DNA of 6,093 nucleotides from Dehalococcoidales bacterium (GCA_028710655.1 JAQTTS010000131.1:1-6093), one strand, 5' to 3'; positions 1-5,651 are shown, counted from the first letter of the stretch. Made by a program: numbers and translations. The notes: a model not told the origin generated them from the letters alone.

Positions 1-1
1 A

Positions 2-46
2 GGGACCGCCGGCATACTGGTGCGCTGCACCATCGAAGAACGCTAA
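2..46 (+). CDS. 3' end of an upstream gene, probably another virion structural protein (partial)
   Basis: The window opens inside a reading frame that ends at TAA 44-46 and gives the C-terminal residues GTAGILVRCTIEER. The stop lies 12 bases before the next start, the same tight spacing as the rest of the operon. The alternation of small and hydrophobic residues ending in an acidic pair looks like the last beta strand of a phage structural protein, but 14 residues cannot identify a family. A second open frame crosses this stretch (from base 3 to about base 170). It overlaps the well-supported next gene and is taken as a shadow. Confidence 0.5.
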   Translation, partial: GTAGILVRCTIEER

Positions 47-58
47 AGGCGGTGACCT

Positions 59-475
59 ATGGTTAATGACTGCGGCCGGGCCCCCGGAGTGGGGCTCGGC
101 ATTGTCAGGGATATGCCAAACCTGCCAGGTACGTCAGTGCTGTGCTGGTCGCCAAGCGCCAAAGGCATAATGACGGCGAGGCTGATTGTGCCGATGGCGC
201 TCGCCATGCCGCCCTCACCGGCGATGTACGTGCAGCTGCCCAGCATGGCTGTTCCTCAAGGCTTCAGCGTCACAATCAAGGCCTTGCCTGTGCCGCTGAA
301 TCCCCTGGGATCGCTGATATTCATAGGCGAGAGCATCGGTATTCTTCAGTCGGGACAAAGCTACCCGCTGGTCCCTAATGAGCCTATACCGTTCCAGATA
401 GATGACGTGAACGACATCTGGATAGCCGCCAGCGTGGCAGGCTGTGGCGTGGCGATAGCCTGTGAAAGGATGTAG
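59..475 (+). CDS. Small virion structural protein (beta-sandwich-like, 138 aa)
   Basis: A 138-residue protein without a signal peptide or clear membrane span. The ATG at 59 follows a purine-rich AGGCGGTGA (47-55) and is the first start after the upstream stop. Residues 56-92 (MYVQLPSMAVPQGFSV, then IKALP and LIFIGES) and 103-136 (PLVPNEPIPFQIDDVNDIWI, then VAGCGVAIACE) match a pattern I know from minor phage structural proteins. In that pattern, 'vqLPs..vP.G..V.IkA', 'iyiG.S', 'l.PgE.i.f.iddlndIyv' and 'aG..V.i..E' strands form a small beta sandwich. The N-terminal ~30 residues are glycine- and proline-rich and unassigned. It is followed after 2 bases by the next gene. A role as a head or tail decoration or neck-adjacent protein is inferred from this pattern and from the downstream fibre genes. 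The exact position in the virion is unknown. Confidence 0.75.
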   Translation: MVNDCGRAPGVGLGIVRDMPNLPGTSVLCWSPSAKGIMTARLIVPMALAMPPSPAMYVQLPSMAVPQGFSVTIKALPVPLNPLGSLIFIGESIGILQSGQSYPLVPNEPIPFQIDDVNDIWIAASVAGCGVAIACERM

Positions 476-477
476 CC

Positions 478-1485
478 ATGACAACAGCTATAGGTGTTCA
501 ACAGGTCCTCCGCGGGCTGGTATTCGATGCTGAAGTAACGGCATGGACCAGCCCGACCTCCTTCACAGCTCCAGGCCTTGCCGGCCAGGGGGCAGGCTTC
601 TTCATTGGATGGACCGTCTACGTCGTCCGTGACATCGGAGGCCTCGCTGCAGCTCCTCAGGGCGAGAGCCAGCTGGTTACAGCTTACGACACGAGCTCTG
701 GCCGGATCACGCATGTAGCTTTTACCGTACCCTTGGCAGTAGGCGACAGCGTCTATCTTCTCCATCCGAGCATCGCCAATGTCAGCGCCGCTATTCTGGC
801 CGTGGTGAATCCTTATATGACCCGTACCCAGGGCCTCTATTACTACGGTGTTGTCACGGATGTCCCTGGGGCCAACCAGTTCACTATCGCGGCCCTTTCA
901 GGGATGGGCGCAAACAAGTTCATCGACCTGTCCGGAGCCAATCCGTACTATGCTTTTGTTTTCCGTGACGCCGGCGGCGGTGGAGCTGCTCCCCAGGCGG
1001 AGCTGCGGGCCATCACCGGATATGGCACGGCCACAGGGAACTTCGTGGCGGCAGCCTTCACGGTCCCCGTGGCGATCGGCGACGAGATGCTGATTCTTCA
1101 TCCCTCGCTGGCCCGTATCTTCAACTCAGCTGGTGTCCCCGGAACCAACGGCAACCTGGCAGCCAACTGGCAGGCCGCCGAACAGACGCTATGCACTGTC
1201 GGGGCGGCGCTGACCCGGTATAAGGTGCACAACCTGACCATCGGCATCAACGCTCTGATAGGCAACATCACTATCAGGCTCTATATTGACGTGAACGGCG
1301 TCCAGCGCCAGATTTACCCGATCCCGCTGGCGACGACCTTCAATGTAGCGACAGATCCTCCCGGCATACCGATAATCAACAGCACCTTTGGAATCAAGAA
1401 CGCCCTGCGGGTAACCGTACAATCGGACAATATCGCCGACAACGGTGCGGCGGTCAGCTATGACTATCTGTTGGAGGCGATGTAG
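478..1485 (+). CDS. Putative tail/virion-surface protein with a tandem duplicated domain (335 aa)
   Basis: A 335-residue protein. The start at 478 has AAGGA (466-470) seven bases upstream. Two related ~90-residue units occupy roughly residues 13-103 and 122-214. Both contain a hydrophobic strand ending in an RD pair (VYVVRDIGG and AFVFRDAGG), an AAPQ.E sequence, a Y.T..G turn, and the closing block AFTVPLAVGDSVYLLHPSIA or AFTVPVAIGDEMLILHPSLA. The C-terminal ~105 residues (about 228-333) form a different beta-rich domain with NLTIGINALIGNITIRLYI and an ending VSYDYLLEAM. The 'AFTxPVAxGDExLILHPSLA' block is one I associate with virion proteins of environmental phages. I infer a structural or adhesive role outside the cell. 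No catalytic motif is visible. The stop codon shares its last base with the next gene's GTG start. Confidence 0.75.
   Translation: MTTAIGVQQVLRGLVFDAEVTAWTSPTSFTAPGLAGQGAGFFIGWTVYVVRDIGGLAAAPQGESQLVTAYDTSSGRITHVAFTVPLAVGDSVYLLHPSIANVSAAILAVVNPYMTRTQGLYYYGVVTDVPGANQFTIAALSGMGANKFIDLSGANPYYAFVFRDAGGGGAAPQAELRAITGYGTATGNFVAAAFTVPVAIGDEMLILHPSLARIFNSAGVPGTNGNLAANWQAAEQTLCTVGAALTRYKVHNLTIGINALIGNITIRLYIDVNGVQRQIYPIPLATTFNVATDPPGIPIINSTFGIKNALRVTVQSDNIADNGAAVSYDYLLEAM
514..1119 (+). repeat. Tandem protein-level domain repeat inside the 335-aa gene
   Basis: Two units, about 514-786 and 841-1119, encode homologous ~90-residue domains separated by a short linker. The clearest match is between residues 81-101 and 193-213 of the protein (AFTVPxAxGDxxxxLHPSxA). 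At the DNA level the two copies differ at many positions, so this is an old duplication and not a recent or unstable repeat. Confidence 0.7.
1473..1477 (+). promoter_or_regulatory. Shine-Dalgarno sequence that selects a GTG start
   Basis: GGAGG lies inside the last codons of the 335-aa gene, seven bases before GTG 1485-1487. The alternative ATG at 1491 would be 13 bases away, which is too far for good initiation. The GTG also overlaps the preceding TAG by one base (TAGTG), a common arrangement for coupled translation. Confidence 0.65.
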
Positions 1486-1718
1486 TGCCGATGTTGAACA
1501 GCAGTCTTCTGTTCAGGCCCAGCATATCGAAGATGGCCGTGGATGTAGAAAAAGCCTGGGAAGAATACGGCATCACAAATATCCAGCAGGTGGCGGCCGG
1601 AATGACGAAGGGTGACCTTATTTTCTTCGATGGTACCCGGATTGTCAAAATCAGCCCGGGCGCCATAGGGATGATGTTCACAACACAGGGTCTGGGCGCA
1701 GACCCAGTTTGGGCGTGA
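1485..1718 (+). CDS. Stand-alone fibre-type 'KGDL/PGAIG' domain protein (77 aa)
   Basis: A 77-residue protein starting at GTG 1485, chosen because of GGAGG seven bases upstream and the one-base overlap with the previous stop. ATG 1491 is the fallback and would remove two residues. Residues 7-77 align without gaps to residues 2-72 of the next protein, with about 31 of 71 identical by hand count. Shared blocks are GITNIxQxAAxMxKGDL, the PGAIG turn, and T..G....P.W. The 'KGDL.......P..G..ltt.G.gadPvWa' pattern is familiar from phage tail fibre and baseplate proteins, where a larger domain normally follows. Here the protein stops right after W-A. It may be a minimal structural subunit or the surviving domain of a shortened fibre gene. 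There is no membrane segment or enzyme motif. Confidence 0.7.
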   Translation: MPMLNSSLLFRPSISKMAVDVEKAWEEYGITNIQQVAAGMTKGDLIFFDGTRIVKISPGAIGMMFTTQGLGADPVWA

Positions 1719-1719
1719 T

Positions 1720-2628
1720 ATGGGATTACTCTTTCCAAACAAACTGTCGTCCCTCCAGATAGACGCCAACAAAGACTGGGCGACAAAGGGCATCACGAAC
1801 ATCAAGCAGCTCGCGGCCGCCATGGCCAAGGGCGACCTCGTAGTGCGTGGAGATACCGTCCTAGTCAGACTTCAGCCGGGGGCTATTGGCCTGGTGCTGA
1901 CCTCGGCGGGCCCGCTTCATATCCCTACCTGGTCTCCTGGCGGCGGCGTACTCAACAGGTATTTGCCTGTTCCTATCGACCTATATAACGCCGAGGCCGT
2001 GGTTCCGATTGACCACACGATAGCAGAGGGCGGGCACCTGAATACCACCCTCATAACAGAGTACTTGGATGCTCCGGCCAGCAACGTCAAGCGCATCGAC
2101 CCGACCATTGCCCTGACGGATGCTGAATCAGTGCTGGCGGTGGCCGACCAGAACATCAGCAAGACAGGGGCATTTGCGCGAGCATGGAGTGTTCAGCAGC
2201 TCATAGACGGCGCGGTAGCTGATGATGGCGGCGTCCTCACGAATGAGACAGCAGCAGCGAAGAGCGGGGCAGCCAACGACATGACCCTATTGCCTGCGGC
2301 TCCGGCAGTAGGCGATGCCTACATGCTGGGAGCGTATTACAAGGCTGACAAGTTCCCCCTCAATATCGGGACCGCAGGGGCCGGCAACTGGACCCTGGTG
2401 ATGAAGTATTGGAACGGAGCCTGGGTAAACTGCGTCGATGAGGTAGAAACCACGGCACAGTTCCAGGCCTCCGGGCTGAAATACTGGCAGCACACCCCGC
2501 AGGCGGACTGGGCCCTCAGTGTCATATCCGGCTACAACCTGTACTGGGTACGCATCGAGGTAACCAACTTCGTGAACATCGTCACGCAGCCCAAGGGCAC
2601 ACAGTCCTGGTGGGAAATGAACATTTAG
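1720..2628 (+). CDS. Putative tail fibre / receptor-binding-type protein (302 aa)
   Basis: A 302-residue protein in two recognisable parts. Residues 2-72 are the same domain as the preceding 77-aa protein (GITNIKQLAAAMAKGDL, then PGAIG). Residues 77-165 are a linker-like region without a match. Residues about 190-298 form a beta-rich domain with AVGDAYMLGAYYKADKFPLN, GTAGAGNWTLVMKYWNGAWV, a TPQADWA turn, YNLYWVRIEVTNF and TQPKGTQSW. This W/Y-rich pattern ('GTAGaGNWTlvweYWNGa.W...aDWa....g..lYWVRirv') is one I recognise from phage virion proteins and resembles a jelly-roll module. The ATG is one base past the previous TGA. It has no good Shine-Dalgarno sequence, so translation is probably coupled to the upstream gene. 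A 5-bp hairpin (CTGGG 1692-1696 with CCCAG 1703-1707) sits just before it. I infer a host-contact role in the tail. Confidence 0.75.
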   Translation: MGLLFPNKLSSLQIDANKDWATKGITNIKQLAAAMAKGDLVVRGDTVLVRLQPGAIGLVLTSAGPLHIPTWSPGGGVLNRYLPVPIDLYNAEAVVPIDHTIAEGGHLNTTLITEYLDAPASNVKRIDPTIALTDAESVLAVADQNISKTGAFARAWSVQQLIDGAVADDGGVLTNETAAAKSGAANDMTLLPAAPAVGDAYMLGAYYKADKFPLNIGTAGAGNWTLVMKYWNGAWVNCVDEVETTAQFQASGLKYWQHTPQADWALSVISGYNLYWVRIEVTNFVNIVTQPKGTQSWWEMNI

Positions 2629-2631
2629 GAG
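2627..2631 (+). promoter_or_regulatory. Shine-Dalgarno sequence of the 229-aa gene
   Basis: AGGAG overlaps the TAG stop of the preceding gene and lies six bases before ATG 2638, fixing that start. Confidence 0.65.
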
Positions 2632-2637
2632 CGAATC

Positions 2638-3327
2638 ATGGATAAAGTATCCGAACTCAACAGGCTGGGGGCCGATAACATCGGGGTGGGTCATCCTGAT
2701 AAGGAGATTCATCTACCCGGTGACCTCGGGCCGACGATAGAGCTGATAGTCTGGGACACGCAAACCAAAGAGGTCACAAATCGGATAGGGCCAAAGGCGT
2801 CAGAGAGCTTCACGGAGCAGTTCATCAGGCTGTTATTTATCCAGATGTCAGCTCCGGGACATTGTTCCAGTCAACCGGTGGTAGACGTATCCGGCGTTAC
2901 AAACTACATATATGACCATTACACACTATTCTCATCCGGCGCTGGTATAGGCAGCATCCTATACGGAATCGTGTGTGGTACCGGAGCGGTAGCCCCAACC
3001 ATCAGCGACAGGGCTCTTGGGAATATCATCTTGCACGATGCCGCTCCCCCTACGGCTGGCAGGCTGCAATACTCGGCAGTCACATTCGGAGCACCCTCCG
3101 CCGATCCCACCACGAGCCAGTTCACGATAACCCGAAACCTCGCAAATGCCTCTGGTGGAGCGATAACTCCAACAGAGTTTGGACTGTACGTTCTGACAAA
3201 TATTTGGTCAACTTTAGCACCATTTAATAAGTATTTTATGACGATAAGGGATGTCATTGGCGGAGGAATTGCCGTACCGAACGGACAGACCCTAACGATT
3301 AACTATCGCCTGCAGGGAGTAATTTAA
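2638..3327 (+). CDS. Tail fibre-like structural protein, basic scaffold form (229 aa)
   Basis: A 229-residue protein. Residues 34-70 (IELIVWDTQTKEV, then ESFTEQFIRLLF) form a start module that I associate with phage fibre-like proteins: a strand, a D-x-x-x-x-E/K turn, then an amphipathic helix beginning with a serine/aromatic pair. Residues about 102-133 (SILYGIVCGTGAVAPTISDR) and 161-186 (FTITRNLANASGGAITPTEF, then GLYVL) are the 'GtG..a.t..D..Lg..i' and 'f..snnSGGaITvnEvGly' motifs. Residues 198-226 (YFMTIRDVIGGGIAVPNGQT) form the closing strands. All these blocks recur in the next gene. The start is set by AGGAG six bases upstream. The stretch around 3190-3245 is visibly A+T-rich compared with its neighbours. 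I infer an adhesin or fibre subunit; the ligand is unknown. Confidence 0.72.
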   Translation: MDKVSELNRLGADNIGVGHPDKEIHLPGDLGPTIELIVWDTQTKEVTNRIGPKASESFTEQFIRLLFIQMSAPGHCSSQPVVDVSGVTNYIYDHYTLFSSGAGIGSILYGIVCGTGAVAPTISDRALGNIILHDAAPPTAGRLQYSAVTFGAPSADPTTSQFTITRNLANASGGAITPTEFGLYVLTNIWSTLAPFNKYFMTIRDVIGGGIAVPNGQTLTINYRLQGVI

Positions 3328-4535
3328 TGAAAACAATGCTGAATCTAAAACGCTTCGACCGTAACTGGAAGCTGCTGGAGGAACGTAGTCAGCCTTCTCG
3401 CTCCTGGACGCTGGGAATGCTGCAGATGCTATATACCTCGCACTTGCAGTTTACCTCGGCTGCCCCTTATGCAGGCCCTACCAATGTGGACAGAACTATA
3501 ATGCCGATAGATACGGAATCTGGTCCGGCTACATTGGGTTACACTCTTGGGCTTAACCGGGTAGTCGCCCCCTCTGGCCATTCGGCTACTCTGGCTGTTT
3601 CTGGCAACTGGAATGAATATATGTTCGGGCCGGGAAGCTCGTATGGTATTCAGGTAGGAACGGACAACACGGCGGCTACGCCCACAGATAAAAGGCTTGG
3701 ACGCAGAATCGGCCATGGCCGCAGAGCGGCTGATGGGGGGGATGTCGCGTTTGAATCTTTTACCACTGATGATGCCGGCGATTTGATCTATGATGTCTTG
3801 TGGAAAGCCCAGCAGTTTATACCACAGACCGACCACCAGTGTAGGTCGGTGGACTTAAAACTGTATAAAGTGGGAGCCCCGCCCAATGACCTGACAGTTG
3901 AAATTAGAGGGTACAAGTTCAACGCAGCAGGTGGCAACATGGGCCCCAGTGATGTCGTGCTGGCAACAGGTACAGTAGCCGCAGCGGGGTTGGGAGCCGC
4001 ACCCGGAGCCGTGGTGAATTGCGCCTTTGGCACTCCTGTTGACCTGTATGCCGGGCATAGGTATTACATTGTAGCTCGAACCGTTGGAGGCGCTGCCGGT
4101 AACAGCTATGGCTGGAGATACGACTCAACCGGTTTCGCGTATCGGGCAGGATGGATACAGGCCGACGGCTACTCGAATTTTCACTTAAGTCCCAATAGCG
4201 GCGCTACATGGACCACAACCTCTCAGAGATGCCGCTACTTCACCGAATACGGCCGCAGTCAGGGCGAGTTCGAGCATGGTGGCACAGAGGTAACTAACCT
4301 GGTCATAGCCAACCCCAACGCCAGCTTTGATATCCGAAAGTTTTTTACCAACAACAGCGGCGGAGCCATCACCGTAAATGAGGTGGGTATACAATCGCTA
4401 GGATGCTGCCATGTAAGCGCTCTTGGCGGCCACATCTACCCGGTGCTTATCGCCCACGATGTCGTCGCTCCCGGTATAGCTGTCGCAAACACGGAAATAA
4501 TACTGGTTACCTATACGCCGAGCATAACGGTGTAA
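3327..4535 (+). CDS. Tail adhesin-type protein with an inserted carbohydrate-binding-like domain (402 aa)
   Basis: A 402-residue protein starting at an ATG that overlaps the previous TAA by one base, with GGGAG (3315-3319) seven bases upstream. Its ends follow the 229-aa neighbour: RFDRNWKLLEERSQPSRSW (10-27), SSYGIQVGTDNTAATPTDKR (104-123), FFTNNSGGAITVNEVGI (339-355) and YPVLIAHDVVAPGIAV (371-386). Between these, residues about 135-311 form an extra beta domain. Its blocks are a WKAQQFIPQ opening, SVDLKLYKVGAPPNDLTVEI (174-193), VVLATGTVAAAG, FGTPVDLYAGHRYYIVARTV (234-253), YGWRYDST, and a final SPNSGATW...YFTEYGR. That pattern resembles choice-of-anchor or galactose-binding-like beta sandwiches ('Q.Ft.......sv.l.lykvG.p.dltv.Ir'). 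The domain probably adds glycan or surface binding to the shared scaffold, and is the best receptor-binding candidate here. Ligand and fold are inferred. Confidence 0.75.
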   Translation: MKTMLNLKRFDRNWKLLEERSQPSRSWTLGMLQMLYTSHLQFTSAAPYAGPTNVDRTIMPIDTESGPATLGYTLGLNRVVAPSGHSATLAVSGNWNEYMFGPGSSYGIQVGTDNTAATPTDKRLGRRIGHGRRAADGGDVAFESFTTDDAGDLIYDVLWKAQQFIPQTDHQCRSVDLKLYKVGAPPNDLTVEIRGYKFNAAGGNMGPSDVVLATGTVAAAGLGAAPGAVVNCAFGTPVDLYAGHRYYIVARTVGGAAGNSYGWRYDSTGFAYRAGWIQADGYSNFHLSPNSGATWTTTSQRCRYFTEYGRSQGEFEHGGTEVTNLVIANPNASFDIRKFFTNNSGGAITVNEVGIQSLGCCHVSALGGHIYPVLIAHDVVAPGIAVANTEIILVTYTPSITV

Positions 4536-4547
4536 GGAATTTCAGAA

Positions 4548-4925
4548 ATGGCTGTAGCTGGCTACAGACGCATCCGGAAGCTGGGAGAGGAGCCAGATGT
4601 GGTAGTAACGACGCTGCCTAAAAATAATAAGGCAGAGGGTGGATATGTTGGGTGGGCGTTGCTTACCGGACTGGGGATCGGCGCTGGGTTATTCGCTCTG
4701 GCGTACAAGATATTCCACAAGTCGACCTGGAAGTTGGGGGACGTGCTGAGCGTGCCTTCGCCCGAGGGAGCAAAGGTCTACACTGTGACCGGCATCGACA
4801 CAAATGATCAGATCTACGGGCTCTCACCGGGTATCTGGCCGGACGTGGGGCCTCAGGAGTACTTCACCTTCTCGGAGCTGCGGGCGCTGGGCCCTGTGCT
4901 CATCGAACACGTGGAGATACCTTAA
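4548..4925 (+). CDS. Single-span membrane protein with small C-terminal beta domain, copy 1 (125 aa)
   Basis: A 125-residue protein; AAGGA (4534-4538) lies nine bases before the ATG. Residues 1-33 are polar and basic (YRRIRK). Residues 34-56 form one hydrophobic glycine-rich span (GWALLTGLGIGAGLFALAY). Residues 57-125 form a compact predicted beta domain beginning WKLGDVLSVP, then VYTVTGID, IYGLSPG, and EYFTFSELRALGPV. The order of blocks (span, K.GD.L, Y.VT.I, Y.L..G..P, E..F....L) is repeated in the 110-aa protein two genes downstream, so the two are probably paralogues. The C-terminal part looks like a small SH3-type barrel, which is inference. I do not recognise a named family. Its place next to a holin-like gene suggests work at the cell membrane in lysis, or in membrane modification during infection. 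Confidence 0.65.
   Translation: MAVAGYRRIRKLGEEPDVVVTTLPKNNKAEGGYVGWALLTGLGIGAGLFALAYKIFHKSTWKLGDVLSVPSPEGAKVYTVTGIDTNDQIYGLSPGIWPDVGPQEYFTFSELRALGPVLIEHVEIP
4614..4635 (+). repeat. Short perfect inverted repeat inside a coding region
   Basis: CTGCCT (4614-4619) and AGGCAG (4630-4635) can form a 6-bp stem around a 10-base A/T-only loop. It lies within codons of the N-terminal part of the 125-aa gene. There is no following T-run, so it is not a standard terminator. It may be chance or a minor RNA structure. Confidence 0.35.
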
Positions 4926-4927
4926 AT

Positions 4928-5233
4928 ATGGACTCGACAATCCCGGCAATCACCCTGGCCTCAACGGCGGCTCTCGTGCAGCCACTGGCACATATCGTCA
5001 GGTCCTTCTATACGAACCCGGCTACAGGGCAGGCGCCGCTGAAATGGGACTATCTGACCTACCTGGGCGTGGGGCTGGCGGTTAACGTGCCCATTGGAGT
5101 CTGGCAGAGTGTGGGCATCGTGCCATCGGTCATCTTCGGCATCAGCGCCGGGCTGTCGGCATCCGGGCTCTACCAGGCCGGCTCAGCCATAAAAAAGGAG
5201 TTCAAAAGACGGAGGAAGCATAGCCATGGCTAA
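4928..5233 (+). CDS. Holin-like small membrane protein (101 aa)
   Basis: A 101-residue protein of holin size. Hydrophobic stretches lie at about 6-24 (PAITLASTAALVQPLAHIV), 43-60 (LTYLGVGLAVNVPIGVW) and 62-82 (VGIVPSVIFGISAGLSASGL). They are followed by a strongly basic tail at 89-98 (KKEFKRRRKH). Short length, two or three spans, a GxxAGLSASGLY segment near the last span and a charged C-terminus are typical of phage holins, which form the membrane lesions that release or activate the endolysin. No lysin is visible next to it, so the name stays putative. ATG 4928 follows the previous stop by two bases, with GGAG (4913-4916) eleven bases upstream. The gene's end overlaps the next start by 8 bases. 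Codons 88-90 contain an A AAA AAG heptamer, discussed separately. It could instead be a generic phage membrane protein. Confidence 0.6.
   Translation: MDSTIPAITLASTAALVQPLAHIVRSFYTNPATGQAPLKWDYLTYLGVGLAVNVPIGVWQSVGIVPSVIFGISAGLSASGLYQAGSAIKKEFKRRRKHSHG
5191..5197 (+). other. Potential slippery heptamer A AAA AAG
   Basis: The heptamer lies in the holin-like gene in the phase used by known -1 frameshift sites (ATA AAA AAG, as at the bacterial dnaX site). A -1 slip would replace the basic tail EFKRRRKHSHG by GVQKTEEA and stop at TAG 5221-5223. I see neither a strong upstream stimulatory Shine-Dalgarno sequence nor an obvious downstream stem, so use of the site is unproven. Confidence 0.25.
5211..5216 (+). 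promoter_or_regulatory. Shine-Dalgarno sequence of the 110-aa gene
   Basis: GGAGGA lies within the 3' end of the holin-like gene, nine bases before ATG 5226. It supports a start that overlaps the upstream gene by eight bases. Confidence 0.65.
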
Positions 5234-5558
5234 AGAAGGCGTCGACTGGGGAGGGTTAATCATTGCCGGCATCGGGATCGGCGGCGGCCTGCTGGTGCTG
5301 AAAGCGGTCGGCGCCTTCAAGCCAAAAGATGCCTACAAGGCCGGCGACATCCTGCGCTGGTATAACCCGGCTTCTCCTCCTGAATTCTACGTGACTGTCA
5401 TGGAAGTCACGGCTGACTCTTACAGAATAGCCGGAGGGTACTATCCCAACCTGGACGGTTCAGAAAACTGGTTTAGCAAGGAGGCTTTTGAACAGATCGT
5501 GGAGGACTCCGTCTCCGATGGGTGGGACATAACCCTGGCGGGGCATGTCACGGTATGA
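5226..5558 (+). CDS. Single-span membrane protein with small C-terminal beta domain, copy 2 (110 aa)
   Basis: A 110-residue protein with a short N-terminus (MAKEGVDWGG) and one glycine-rich span at about 9-30 (GGLIIAGIGIGGGLLVLKAV). A soluble domain follows: AYKAGDILRWYNP, EFYVTVMEVTADSYRIAGG, YYPNLDGSENWFSKEAFEQI and an acidic end. The block order matches the 125-aa protein at 4548-4925 (span, K.GD.L, Y.VT, Y.I..G, P...., E..FS.E.., I..V), so the two look like diverged copies on either side of the holin-like gene. The N-terminal extension of copy 1 is missing. The start at 5226 is supported by GGAGGA upstream. Its TGA overlaps the next start (ATGA). Function is unknown. Paired membrane proteins around a holin could modulate pore formation, but that is conjecture. 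Confidence 0.65.
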   Translation: MAKEGVDWGGLIIAGIGIGGGLLVLKAVGAFKPKDAYKAGDILRWYNPASPPEFYVTVMEVTADSYRIAGGYYPNLDGSENWFSKEAFEQIVEDSVSDGWDITLAGHVTV

Positions 5559-5635
5559 GAGTGGAATGGTGTCTGGTAGCACTGCTGGCGGTGTTCTCCG
5601 CCTTTGTAATATGGAAACTTGTAAAAGGCAAGTAG
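5555..5635 (+). CDS. 26-aa single-helix membrane peptide
   Basis: A very short frame starting at ATG 5555, which overlaps the TGA of the preceding gene in an ATGA junction, and ending at TAG 5633-5635. The product is 26 residues: a short MRVEW start, a continuous hydrophobic helix (CLVALLAVFSAFVI, residues 6-19) and a basic end (K21, K24, K26). That composition suggests an inner-membrane peptide with the C-terminus in the cytoplasm. In its favour are the coupled start, the fact that it fills a gap in an otherwise packed operon, and the clean membrane-helix composition. Against it are its length and the weak ribosome site (a G-rich GGCGGGG stretch about eleven bases upstream). It has no lipobox, so it is not an Rz1-type spanin lipoprotein. 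It could be a small lysis accessory peptide. Confidence 0.5.
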   Translation: MRVEWCLVALLAVFSAFVIWKLVKGK

Positions 5636-5651
5636 AACGAGAGTACATCAC

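Noticed and set aside
361..765. Minus-strand frame of 134 aa across the 138-aa/335-aa junction
   Set aside because: It is antisense to two recognisable structural proteins, and its composition is not protein-like.
1692..1707. CTGGG/CCCAG hairpin considered as a regulatory element before the 302-aa gene
   Set aside because: A 5-bp stem can easily arise by chance, and it lies within the coding sequence of the 77-aa protein. It is mentioned only as context for the missing Shine-Dalgarno sequence.
1454..1829. Minus-strand frames of 110 and 121 aa across the 77-aa/302-aa gene junction
   Set aside because: They are antisense to two genes with clear mutual homology and lack plausible ribosome sites. 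They are shadows of the + strand coding regions.
1485..4535. Diversity-generating retroelement acting on the fibre genes
   Set aside because: No reverse transcriptase, template/variable repeat pair, or C-type-lectin-like variable domain is visible in the window.
4614..4635. Hairpin considered as a transcription terminator
   Set aside because: The stem is only 6 bp, lies inside a coding region, and is not followed by a T-run.
4804..5085. + strand frame of 93 aa overlapping the 125-aa and holin-like genes
   Set aside because: It lies in another frame across two better supported genes, and its product is rich in Arg, Gly and Ser without structure. It is a shadow frame.
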